Shown: piece by piece, positions 5,424 through 14,013 of the stretch | How positions within the stretch are numbered: the stretch's first letter is position 1 | How the letters are laid out: the number at the start of each line of letters is the position of its first letter | Origin: an uncultured Oscillospiraceae bacterium | Lineage (GTDB): Bacteria > Bacillota > Clostridia > Oscillospirales > Acutalibacteraceae | Length of the DNA: 35,207 nt | Direction of reading: 5' to 3' | NCBI GenBank assembly: GCA_900549755.1 | Contig: URPQ01000012.1 | Coordinates: forward strand, 1 to 35,207 | Position numbers and translations under genes: made by a program | The notes under the pieces: model-generated | The model's database searches: none | Told to the model about the DNA's origin: nothing | The model's input: only the letters and a program-made list of their open reading frames with translations

Positions 5424-7889
5424 ATGAGAAAAATATTGAATCGGGGGATTTTGAAAACAGCGCTTTCGTTTACACTTTCTTTAGCGCTTACAGCGGCAAT
5501 ATTGCCTGTGGGCGGACTTTTAACGGCAACAGCCGAGGGGGAAAATACTTCTGTTACAATTTCGGCAGCCGAAATTAAGGACGCCGTCAATGTTTACGGC
5601 AGCGCAAGCGCTTCTTCAAGCGGTCTTTCAAAGGCTGATTTCGACGATCGCTTTGAAACTACCGAGGGCGGCATTATACATAAAATCACCGAGCTCGGCG
5701 GCTGCGGCGATGTATGGTCGGCGCAAAACGAGGTAGTGTCTTCGGCACTGTATAAGGCGAAGAAAATGCGTGACTTTGAGCTGAAGGTGCGCATGATAAA
5801 TGTTGATAAAAACTGGGCGGTTTTACCGCGTGTGATATTCGGGGTACAAGACCCGACCGCTTGGATAAACACAAGCGGCGGCGGATATACGGTAGGACTT
5901 TATAACGAGGGTAACAGTTATTTGAACGGCATTTTCGGCGGTGCGTATGCTTCCAATGACGACCCTGTGAAGTACAACGCACAAGGAAAGTTTTACAACC
6001 TTTGGGACGCATGGTACAATCTAACAGTGCGTGTTCAGGGTGAAAAGGTTACGGTTACCGTAGAGGAAGACTGGTGCGAGCCGTATTCGTATGAATACGA
6101 TTTAGGTGCTCTCGGCGCCGAATACAGAGGCGGATATATCGGATTTGTTTTCGGTACGGGCGTGAGCAGAATTATCAGTATGAACGTGACGGATCTCGGC
6201 GGCGAGGTACTTAACGATGTTAAAAGCCAGTTAATGAACAAAGACGATATACTCGGGAAGTTTGACATTTATCACAGCGACCAAGCGTTGAGTGATAATT
6301 TCACGGCAGCCGAATTTGATAATTATTTCAATTTTGATGAAAACGGTTTTCTCACATCGACATATGACCCGTACAGCGGTGAGGAACGTTGGAATAACGT
6401 GAACAACACGATAACAAAGGCGTTGGTTAAAAACAGCACCTATCGCAATTTTGAAATGTCGGTACAGCTGAAAAGCGCAGGATCGGACAGATTGCCGAAG
6501 CTTGTATTCGGCGCGACAAACCCTTTAAGCTGGGTAAACCGCGAGGACGGCGGATATTTGGTTCAGCTTTACAATGAGGGTGTAATCAATTTTGCGGGAA
6601 TTGTTGACGGCGAACCTGTAAATCTTGACGATAATTTAGACAGCCATGCGTCTTTTCAGGGACTAAGCTATGACTTTGTTACTTTAAAGGTTCGTGTTGA
6701 AAACGGAATTGCAACCGTTACGGTTAAAACGTACGGTTGGGCAGACCCGAATACTTATTCTTATTCATTCGATCTCGGGGAGAATTATAACGGCGGTTAT
6801 GTAGGCTTTGCGGCAGGCCCCGGCGAGTCGAAATTTATAAGATTTTCCGTTACCGACCTCGGCGGCGAGGCAGATACCTCTGTTAAAGCCATTGCGGTTA
6901 ATACCCCTGACTCGTTAAGCGTACCTGTGCTCACTTTTGCGGAAGAGTTAAATCTTCCGGCTGCCGTATCGGTTTTATGCGATGACGGAAACAGCTACGA
7001 TTTACCCGTTGTATGGGATACATCGACCTACAGCCGCTTTGTTCCCGGCGATTATACTTTTACCGGAACACTCGGTAAGATAATAAATGCCGAAGGCAAA
7101 AGAGTAGTTCCGAACGGACAAACGGCAACTCTTACCGTTACCGTAACCGGGGAAGAGGTTACCCCGATACGCGTTGCCTGCGTGGGCGACAGCATTACCT
7201 ATGGTGATAAGGCGGAGGCCGGCGAATCATATCCTGCTGTTTTGCAAAAGCTGTTGGGCGCACGGTACGAGGTTATGAATTTCGGGGTTTGCGGCGCTAC
7301 CGCACAAAGCGATAAATCACCTTATGTGGGAAGTACACCGTATACAAACAGCCTTGCAAGCAATCCCGATATCGTTATAATGATGCTCGGCACAAACGAT
7401 TCATGGAACGACTATTGGAATGAGGAGCAGTTCGTATCGGACTATACCTCTCTGATAGAGGAGTATATGTATCTTGAAAACAAACCTGAGGTTTATTTGG
7501 CAATTTCACCGGCCTGCTACATAGAAAGCAATATATCGGCTGTTACGGCAAAGCAAAGGGAGATAGCCGCAGAGCTTGGCATTAAAACGGTAGATATGTA
7601 CTCCTTTACCGAAAATCACGGAAACTGGTTTGCGGACGGAGTTCACCCGAATGCAGGCGGTTACGCGCTTATGGCAAGAGCATTTGCAAAAGCTGTTTTC
7701 GGTAAAGCCATAAAGGGCGATACTGACGATAACTGGTCACTTAACGCTGTTGACCTTACTGCAATGAAAAAGATTCTTCTCGGCACGGCTACAGCGGGCG
7801 AGGGCGTTGACCTTGATATGAATGATGATAAGTCTGTAAATATTTTAGACTTTATAAAGCTCAAAAAAGCAATCATCGCGGAAGCGTAA
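5424..7889 (+). CDS. Dockerin-bearing SGNH esterase with two jelly-roll domains
   Basis: 821 residues. After a signal peptide (to ~37) come two similar jelly-roll domains (~55-260 and ~280-483; each has FGxxxPxxW, GGGY or GGY, YNEG and ends VTDLGG), a bacterial Ig-like domain (~488-580), an SGNH hydrolase (~582-755) and a dockerin (~765-820; GDTDDNWSLNAVD and DMNDDKSVNILD). SGNH blocks are complete: GDSIT with Ser590, FGVCGAT, GTND with Asn658, DGVHP with Asp738 and His741. Such enzymes deacetylate or deacylate glycans; this one would work outside the cell, docked to a cohesin scaffold. The jelly-roll units probably bind sugar and match no family I can name with certainty. First gene of the plus-strand train. 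Part of its first jelly-roll is identical in DNA to 23679-23989. Confidence 0.9.
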   Translation: MRKILNRGILKTALSFTLSLALTAAILPVGGLLTATAEGENTSVTISAAEIKDAVNVYGSASASSSGLSKADFDDRFETTEGGIIHKITELGGCGDVWSAQNEVVSSALYKAKKMRDFELKVRMINVDKNWAVLPRVIFGVQDPTAWINTSGGGYTVGLYNEGNSYLNGIFGGAYASNDDPVKYNAQGKFYNLWDAWYNLTVRVQGEKVTVTVEEDWCEPYSYEYDLGALGAEYRGGYIGFVFGTGVSRIISMNVTDLGGEVLNDVKSQLMNKDDILGKFDIYHSDQALSDNFTAAEFDNYFNFDENGFLTSTYDPYSGEERWNNVNNTITKALVKNSTYRNFEMSVQLKSAGSDRLPKLVFGATNPLSWVNREDGGYLVQLYNEGVINFAGIVDGEPVNLDDNLDSHASFQGLSYDFVTLKVRVENGIATVTVKTYGWADPNTYSYSFDLGENYNGGYVGFAAGPGESKFIRFSVTDLGGEADTSVKAIAVNTPDSLSVPVLTFAEELNLPAAVSVLCDDGNSYDLPVVWDTSTYSRFVPGDYTFTGTLGKIINAEGKRVVPNGQTATLTVTVTGEEVTPIRVACVGDSITYGDKAEAGESYPAVLQKLLGARYEVMNFGVCGATAQSDKSPYVGSTPYTNSLASNPDIVIMMLGTNDSWNDYWNEEQFVSDYTSLIEEYMYLENKPEVYLAISPACYIESNISAVTAKQREIAAELGIKTVDMYSFTENHGNWFADGVHPNAGGYALMARAFAKAVFGKAIKGDTDDNWSLNAVDLTAMKKILLGTATAGEGVDLDMNDDKSVNILDFIKLKKAIIAEA
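5613..5923 (+). repeat. 311-bp exact direct repeat, copy 1
   Basis: Bases 5613-5923 are identical to 23679-23989, at an offset of 18,066, inside a jelly-roll domain of two different enzymes. Similarity continues with scattered differences to about 6220. The exact match includes synonymous positions, pointing to recent duplication or gene conversion. Confidence 0.95.
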
Positions 7890-7906
7890 TTTAAATCTAA
7901 GCATAT

Positions 7907-7943
7907 TGACGGAAGCCGCTGCTTTATGTATCGGCTTCCGTCA
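7907..7943 (+). other. Intercistronic hairpin
   Basis: A perfect 12-bp stem, TGACGGAAGCCG (7907-7918) with CGGCTTCCGTCA (7932-7943), and a 13-base loop. It sits between the two SGNH genes and is followed by the ribosome site GAGAGGA rather than a T run. It is more likely an RNA processing or stability element than a terminator. Confidence 0.65.
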
Positions 7944-7958
7944 GAGAGGATTGGTAGG

Positions 7959-10900
7959 ATGATAAAAGTTAAACGGGCTGAGCTTATCAATGCCGTTTTG
8001 ACCGTTTTTACAATAATTGCGGTTATATGCGGAACCTGCTCAATATATTCTTTAGCTGATTCCGACAGCACAACAGATTCGATCGTCTTTAAGGACGCCG
8101 CTGTGCTTGCCGAGAATTTTAATGTTTATCACGGCGAGAGTGCCGTTACCGCAGGTCTTTCGGCAGCAGAGCCCGAAAAATACTTTTCGGTCGTAAGCCG
8201 AATAGTAAAGCATACCTGCACCTCTACCGGAAATCACACATCGGGCGATTACAAAATCTGGGACGCACAGGACGATGTTGTTACCACGGCTCTTTACAGA
8301 AAACAAGCCTACCGCAATTTTGAAATGACTGCGGAGTTCAGGGTTGTGCCTGCAAACTGGCAGGTGCTGCCAAAGCTGATTTTCGGAGTTCAGGACCCTA
8401 TGTCATGGGTTAATGCCGAGGGCGGCGGCTACTCGGTATGGCTTTATAACGAGGGTATTATAAATTTAAAGGGCATTACCGACGGAGAGTACAAAACCCA
8501 AAGCGACAATACCGACCATACGAAAACCGGTGAATACGGCAGTCTTGCATTATGGTCAAAGGTTACGGTAAGAGTGATGGGTAAGGCTGTTACCGTAACG
8601 GTAAAGCAGGGCACTAAAGCCGCATATTCCGAACAGTTTACCTTGGGCGACGATTATTACGGCGGCAAAATAGGATTTGCCGCAGGAACGGGCGGTTGCC
8701 AGTTCCGCAATTTCAGTGTTACCGATTTGGGCGGAGATGTTGTTCCTATGCCGATTAAGGAATATATCGGGCTTTCAAATTCCGAGGATATGAAGAAATT
8801 CGATTGCTACTATGCCGAGAGCATTAAAAACGGAATGAAGCTCGTGGAAAATTACACGGACTATTGGCAGCATAAGGAGGACGGAAGCATTTGGAGAAAC
8901 CCGGATACTCTGCCGAGGGTCGAATATGACGAAGATCTTTACACATCAACATTGGTTTATAATGTTAAGCAGTATAAATATTTTGAGCTGACCGTTAATA
9001 TGCAGAGGAAAGAGAGCGGCGGCTACGGTTATATGTATCCGGGTGTTATTTTCGGAATAAAGAACCCCGGTAATTTTGCATATTATAAGGACGGCGGATA
9101 CTTCTGCTATGCAACCGCCGAAGGCGCGCTATGTGTTCGCGGTAATGATTTTTCGGCTGTGGCGCAGGCACCTGCAGGGTATAGCCGCGAAACCGTACAT
9201 ACAATGACAATATCCGTAAGATACGGCAGAGTGACCGTTAAAATATCGGGCGACGGAAACAATCCGGAGCAGCTGGTAGAAATTTTGCCCGAGGACTACA
9301 CAGGGGGTTATATAGCCCTTGTGGGAATGGCAAATGTATGCGGATTATCAAGACTTTCTGTTAAGGAAGTGAAAGGAGAACTGAAAAACGTTTCAATTGC
9401 GAGGGTAAAAGCTCCGACGGCGGTTGAGGTTGAAACGGGCGTTTTGCCGGAAGACCTTAAATTGCCCGAAAGCGTTAAGATTGTAGGAAGCGATAATGAA
9501 GAATATACCCTGAACGTTGAGTGGAGCAGAGCGAATTATAACCGTTTTGTGCGCGGGGAATATACGCTTATCGGCTCGCTTTCGCCGCTGATTGATTATG
9601 ATAAACATTCGCGCGTAATAATAGGCGACAGCACGGCTGAAATTAAGGTCAGGGTTAAGGGCAAGGAAGATCTGTCGCCTGTAAGGGTTGCCTGTGTGGG
9701 AGACAGCATAACCTACGCCTCCGGTACAGAGCAGGGCTATCCATGGCAAATGCGTAAGCTTTTGGGCGGAAAATACGATATTGAAAATTTCGGTGTTGAC
9801 GGGGCGACCCTTTTAAAATCGGGGGATAATCCTTATACCTCGTCAAGTGCTTTCACCGCAAGCAAGGCTTTTGCACCGAATATAGTTGTAATAATGCTCG
9901 GCACAAACGATTCTAAGCCTCAAAACTGGAGCTTGAACGATTCCTATGCCGATGATTACAAAGCGCTTATTGCGGAGTATAGGGCGCTGCCCTCAAACCC
10001 GACGGTATATGTCGCCTTATCGCCTGCGGTTGCAACAGATAATTACGATATTTCGGCAGAGACGGTCAAGAACGAAATAGTGCCGCTGCAAAGGGAGATC
10101 GCGAAAGCTGCCGGGTGTGATGTAATAGACATTTACTCGCTGACAGAGGGACATTCCTTGTGGTATGCCGACGGGGTTCATCCTACAAAGAGCGGATACG
10201 GCTTTATAGCCGCAGAAATAGCAAAAAGAATAGTGCTGCCGGGTCCTCTTGAAAGCTTTACCCTCGGTCGGGAATCCGATTATATATTCGAGGGTGAGAC
10301 CGAAACATATTACCCGTGTTTCAGTCCCGCCAAAATAACGGGGGACGACACCGTAAAATGGAGTACGTCGGATTCGGCTGTAGCCGATGTTAAAAACGGA
10401 GTTGTTTCGGCAAGGAAAAAGGGCAGCGCCGTTATTACGGCGGAATGTCAGGGAAAAACCGCGACAGTGCGGATTACAGTTTACGGCAAGGACGACGGGA
10501 TAAGCCTGCCGCTTACATCAAGCGACGATACGGCGGGGTTTGACTGCTACTATGCCGATGATGCGGAAAGAGGACTTGAAATTCAAAATTCATATTCGCC
10601 GTTTTGGGAAATTTCCGAAAAGGGAATTGCACGTACCAAGGAAACGGTCGGCGATATGAAATGGGGCGAAAAATATCTCTCATCCCTGCTTTTTGCAAAA
10701 AGGAAATACCATAACTTTGAGCTGACGGTAGATATTCAGCGCGATGAGGTGGGCGAATATAACTACCCGATGGTGGTATTCGGAATTAAAAATCCCGCCG
10801 AATATATTACCAAGAGCGGCGGCGGACTGGCTGTTTTCCCCGTGGCTGAGGGAACACCGATGTTTTTGGGACAAATCAAAGGCAAATATACAAACATAGT

Positions 10901-12305
10901 GGGAAAAGAACCTGCGGCGGGTTACAACCGCACGGGAGTTCATACCCTGAAACTTACCGTGGAATACAATACCGTAACAATGTCGGTTACGGGCGCTGAT
11001 GGAGAGTCGCTGCCCGCGCCTATCAGCTGCGAGCTCGGCGATACCGATATGGACGGATACATAGCTCTTGTGGGCAAGGCTAATATCTGCTGCTTTAAAA
11101 ATTTGAAAATACGTCCGCTCAACAATAACGACGTAACCAAAGTTACGGCAGAAAAAATAATCTCCGAAAGCCCGGAGATAAACGCCGATGTCGGAACGGA
11201 TACATCGGAAATAAGCGGTTTACCGAAAACGGTCAGGGTAAAGGCTGCCGACGGAGTGATTTACACAGCCCCGATAGAGTGGGATTTTGACGGCTACAAC
11301 CGCTATAAACGCGGAAAATATACCGTGACCGGCATACTTTCGGATTCGCTTCTTGAAAATCATATTAAACTTTACGGTAACGGCGTGACCCTTAAGGGAG
11401 TTATAAACGTTACCGGGGATAAGGATTTGGTAGACGAAAACACCGTTAAGTTTGATTTTAACGGAAAAAGCGAGATAACCGAAAATTTCGAATGCTATTA
11501 TTCAAGTATATTTTCAGACGCGCTTAAAAAGAGCGATCCTATGAAAACGTGGGAGATAGCGAACGGGCGACTGCACAGAATAGACAATAAATTTTCGGTA
11601 AAATCAAGCGGCGAATGGAGCTGGGAAAAGGCAAAAACGGAAATGTCCTCGCTTGTTTACAAGGGCCGCAAATACGAAAATTTCGAGCTCACGGTTGATT
11701 TTCAGCGTGCCTCAAACACCTATTACTGGGCAATGATAGGCTTCGGTATTGACGATCCCGCCGCATATCCGCTTGACGAGGGCAGCGGAATACTCGCTTA
11801 CCTTGAACAGGAGGGACGCCCGCTTTTCTGGGGCAACGATGTATCTGCGGGACATACCACGCCGTATGAAAATTTTGAATATACGGGACGACATACAATG
11901 AAGCTGACGGTTAAGGATGGCATAGCCGAAATGTCGGTGGATGGCCGCGAGCCGGTATTGAAAACCATTATTCCCGATGAATACAGGGGCGGCGGGTATA
12001 TCAGTATAACCACGAATATGAACGCGGCGTATTTCGATAATCTTTCAATAACCGCTCTGCCCGATACGGAGGAATATAACACCGAGGGATTTTCTCCCGA
12101 TAATTACCCCGCTCTGCACTCGGTCTTAAATGAGGCGGACGCAGAGGACACGTATACATATTCAAACGAAAACGGCGCAAATTATCCGAAAACGGGCGAT
12201 AACGGGAAATACCGCCTGATCTCAATTTTCACCTTAACGGTAAGCATGGCTTATCTTGCCGTAGTGGGGTATTTCAAGATTTTCAAAAAAAGAAAAGAGA
12301 GGTAA
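7959..12305 (+). CDS. Giant wall-anchored SGNH esterase with four jelly-roll domains
   Basis: 1,448 residues. Signal peptide; jelly-rolls 1 and 2 (~45-265, ~285-485); Ig-like domain (~490-575); SGNH hydrolase (~576-755) with Ser583 in GDSIT, GTND (Asn650) and DGVHP (Asp738, His741); a Big_2-like Ig domain (~765-848; WSTSDSAVADVKNGVVSA); jelly-roll 3 (~861-1060); another Ig-like domain (~1062-1150); jelly-roll 4 (~1177-1370). It ends NYPKTGD (1408-1414), a hydrophobic helix and KKRKER, a sortase sorting signal with Tyr in place of Leu. It would be a glycan esterase tied covalently to the wall. It shares its core layout with the upstream gene but swaps the dockerin for a wall anchor. The start at 7959 was chosen for GAGAGGA 8 bases before; an earlier ATG at 7926 lies inside the hairpin. 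Confidence 0.9.
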   Translation: MIKVKRAELINAVLTVFTIIAVICGTCSIYSLADSDSTTDSIVFKDAAVLAENFNVYHGESAVTAGLSAAEPEKYFSVVSRIVKHTCTSTGNHTSGDYKIWDAQDDVVTTALYRKQAYRNFEMTAEFRVVPANWQVLPKLIFGVQDPMSWVNAEGGGYSVWLYNEGIINLKGITDGEYKTQSDNTDHTKTGEYGSLALWSKVTVRVMGKAVTVTVKQGTKAAYSEQFTLGDDYYGGKIGFAAGTGGCQFRNFSVTDLGGDVVPMPIKEYIGLSNSEDMKKFDCYYAESIKNGMKLVENYTDYWQHKEDGSIWRNPDTLPRVEYDEDLYTSTLVYNVKQYKYFELTVNMQRKESGGYGYMYPGVIFGIKNPGNFAYYKDGGYFCYATAEGALCVRGNDFSAVAQAPAGYSRETVHTMTISVRYGRVTVKISGDGNNPEQLVEILPEDYTGGYIALVGMANVCGLSRLSVKEVKGELKNVSIARVKAPTAVEVETGVLPEDLKLPESVKIVGSDNEEYTLNVEWSRANYNRFVRGEYTLIGSLSPLIDYDKHSRVIIGDSTAEIKVRVKGKEDLSPVRVACVGDSITYASGTEQGYPWQMRKLLGGKYDIENFGVDGATLLKSGDNPYTSSSAFTASKAFAPNIVVIMLGTNDSKPQNWSLNDSYADDYKALIAEYRALPSNPTVYVALSPAVATDNYDISAETVKNEIVPLQREIAKAAGCDVIDIYSLTEGHSLWYADGVHPTKSGYGFIAAEIAKRIVLPGPLESFTLGRESDYIFEGETETYYPCFSPAKITGDDTVKWSTSDSAVADVKNGVVSARKKGSAVITAECQGKTATVRITVYGKDDGISLPLTSSDDTAGFDCYYADDAERGLEIQNSYSPFWEISEKGIARTKETVGDMKWGEKYLSSLLFAKRKYHNFELTVDIQRDEVGEYNYPMVVFGIKNPAEYITKSGGGLAVFPVAEGTPMFLGQIKGKYTNIVGKEPAAGYNRTGVHTLKLTVEYNTVTMSVTGADGESLPAPISCELGDTDMDGYIALVGKANICCFKNLKIRPLNNNDVTKVTAEKIISESPEINADVGTDTSEISGLPKTVRVKAADGVIYTAPIEWDFDGYNRYKRGKYTVTGILSDSLLENHIKLYGNGVTLKGVINVTGDKDLVDENTVKFDFNGKSEITENFECYYSSIFSDALKKSDPMKTWEIANGRLHRIDNKFSVKSSGEWSWEKAKTEMSSLVYKGRKYENFELTVDFQRASNTYYWAMIGFGIDDPAAYPLDEGSGILAYLEQEGRPLFWGNDVSAGHTTPYENFEYTGRHTMKLTVKDGIAEMSVDGREPVLKTIIPDEYRGGGYISITTNMNAAYFDNLSITALPDTEEYNTEGFSPDNYPALHSVLNEADAEDTYTYSNENGANYPKTGDNGKYRLISIFTLTVSMAYLAVVGYFKIFKKRKER

Positions 12306-12309
12306 CCAA

Positions 12310-13929
12310 ATGAAAACAGCAGCTATAAAAATTTTATCATTCGCCTTGATTTCCGGCATTATGCTTTCGGCTGTCGGATGCCGCAGAACCGTAAAGATAG
12401 CGGGAAACGGCAGCGACTACGCAAGCGAATACTGGATAACCGAAGAGGTTGACGGCGAAAACACCGCGTCCGGCGGTAAAACCGACGGCAAGGGCAGTAC
12501 CGCTTCAAGCAAGGATACCGGCAGCAAGCCCGAAAAGAAATTCACGCCGAGTAAAAACAAATTGACCGTAGAGGGTGCGGGAACCGATCCCGATGCTGAT
12601 TATAAGGCTTCGGGGACGGTCAAGGTTGCGGTATCATCCTACCGCCCGTGCGATTACGAGGCAATGCTTGACGCATTCAGCGCGGTTTATCCGAATATTG
12701 ACCTTGTGCTTGATTACAGACCCAAGCACGGCGCCGACGCAGATGAAACAAACCATTATTTGGCGTCCCGTGCTATGGCGGGAAATATGCCGGACGTTGT
12801 TTTTGACGATGCGGGAAGACTTCCGAACTATTTGGTTCAGGGGTGGGTCTATCCGCTTGATAAGTTTGTTAAAAACGATAAGGCGTTTAGTAATATACCG
12901 TCATCTCTGATTGCTAACTATACGTATTTAGGCAAGCTTTACGCTTTGCCGCATCAGGCGCATTACAGCGGCGTGGTTCTGAATTTGGACGCATTTGACG
13001 AGTTGAATATGGATATACCGAGCCTTTCGTGGAATATGAAGGAGCTTGAAAATGTCCTCAAAACTGGAACTACCGATAAATTCTCGGGCTGCGAATATCT
13101 CGGTGCGGTTCCTGCGGAAACGGCAGGCAGCTTTACTGCCGACGGCGGTCCTTACGGGTATAATGTCAAGACCAAAAAATTTGAAATGGCTTCAAGCTAC
13201 GGTGCGGCGCTCAAATTAAATCAAAATCTCAAAAAAACTGCAGGGCTTGAGGCATACAGCCTGCGTTTTCCGAACATAAACGACTATGTAAGCAAATTCG
13301 GAAACGGAAACACCGGCGTTGTTGATATGGCGTTCAAGCTCGGCAGAACCCTTGTACATTTTGAGCAGGGAACATGGGCGGTAGATAACTTAAAGTCTAT
13401 TTGCAAGTTTAACTGGAAGCTTTATCCCTATCCGCAGGCGATAAAGGGGCGTATACCGGTTCATATTGACCATTGCTTTATGACAACAAGCGCCAACAAC
13501 CTTAAAAATCCCAACGCGGCATTCCAGGTTTTGCGCTATATGACATACAGCACCGAGGGCAATCTTGCAAGGCTTAGTATGTATGACGCCAAAAATAAGG
13601 GCAAATACGCGCTTAACAGCCGTATTTTCTATCCCACGGTAAACAACAAGGAAGTTGCCGAAAAATTCAAGTCCTTGCCGGGCGTTACGGATGTTGATAT
13701 CTACTTCTTTGAAAATACAGGAAACGGCTACCGTTCGGATCTGCTTAAAATAGTTCCCGGCTGGGAAGATATAATAAAGATTATCAGTGCTGCTATGGAG
13801 GGCAAGGACAATGCCGATGTGGATTCGATAATTCCGTCTCTTCAGGCTAAGACAAATTCGGAAATAACAAAGAAATGGTCCGATTTTGAGACTAAGCTTA
13901 AAAAGGTTCAGTCCGAATTTAAGGGATAA
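12310..13929 (+). CDS. ABC sugar-binding lipoprotein (family 1)
   Basis: 539 residues. The N-terminus has a lipoprotein signal ending LSAVGC, with Cys24 as the likely lipid-bearing residue. A Gly/Ser/Thr/Lys-rich linker (~40-95) follows, then the family 1 extracellular binding fold (~98-539). Recognisable points are the first strand with YPNIDLVLDY, AGNMPDVVFDDAG and the hinge segment GKLYALPHQAHYSGVVLNLDAFDEL. It starts 4 bases after the previous stop, with GAGAGG overlapping that stop, so the two are co-translated. It should capture oligosaccharides for one of the two permease pairs; which pair cannot be told. Substrate unknown. Confidence 0.9.
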   Translation: MKTAAIKILSFALISGIMLSAVGCRRTVKIAGNGSDYASEYWITEEVDGENTASGGKTDGKGSTASSKDTGSKPEKKFTPSKNKLTVEGAGTDPDADYKASGTVKVAVSSYRPCDYEAMLDAFSAVYPNIDLVLDYRPKHGADADETNHYLASRAMAGNMPDVVFDDAGRLPNYLVQGWVYPLDKFVKNDKAFSNIPSSLIANYTYLGKLYALPHQAHYSGVVLNLDAFDELNMDIPSLSWNMKELENVLKTGTTDKFSGCEYLGAVPAETAGSFTADGGPYGYNVKTKKFEMASSYGAALKLNQNLKKTAGLEAYSLRFPNINDYVSKFGNGNTGVVDMAFKLGRTLVHFEQGTWAVDNLKSICKFNWKLYPYPQAIKGRIPVHIDHCFMTTSANNLKNPNAAFQVLRYMTYSTEGNLARLSMYDAKNKGKYALNSRIFYPTVNNKEVAEKFKSLPGVTDVDIYFFENTGNGYRSDLLKIVPGWEDIIKIISAAMEGKDNADVDSIIPSLQAKTNSEITKKWSDFETKLKKVQSEFKG

Positions 13930-14013
13930 GGGTTTAACGCATTAAAAATGTCTGTCTGCCGATTATAACCTTTTGATTTTATATCTTTAATTCTAAATGC
14001 TATGGTGATTATT

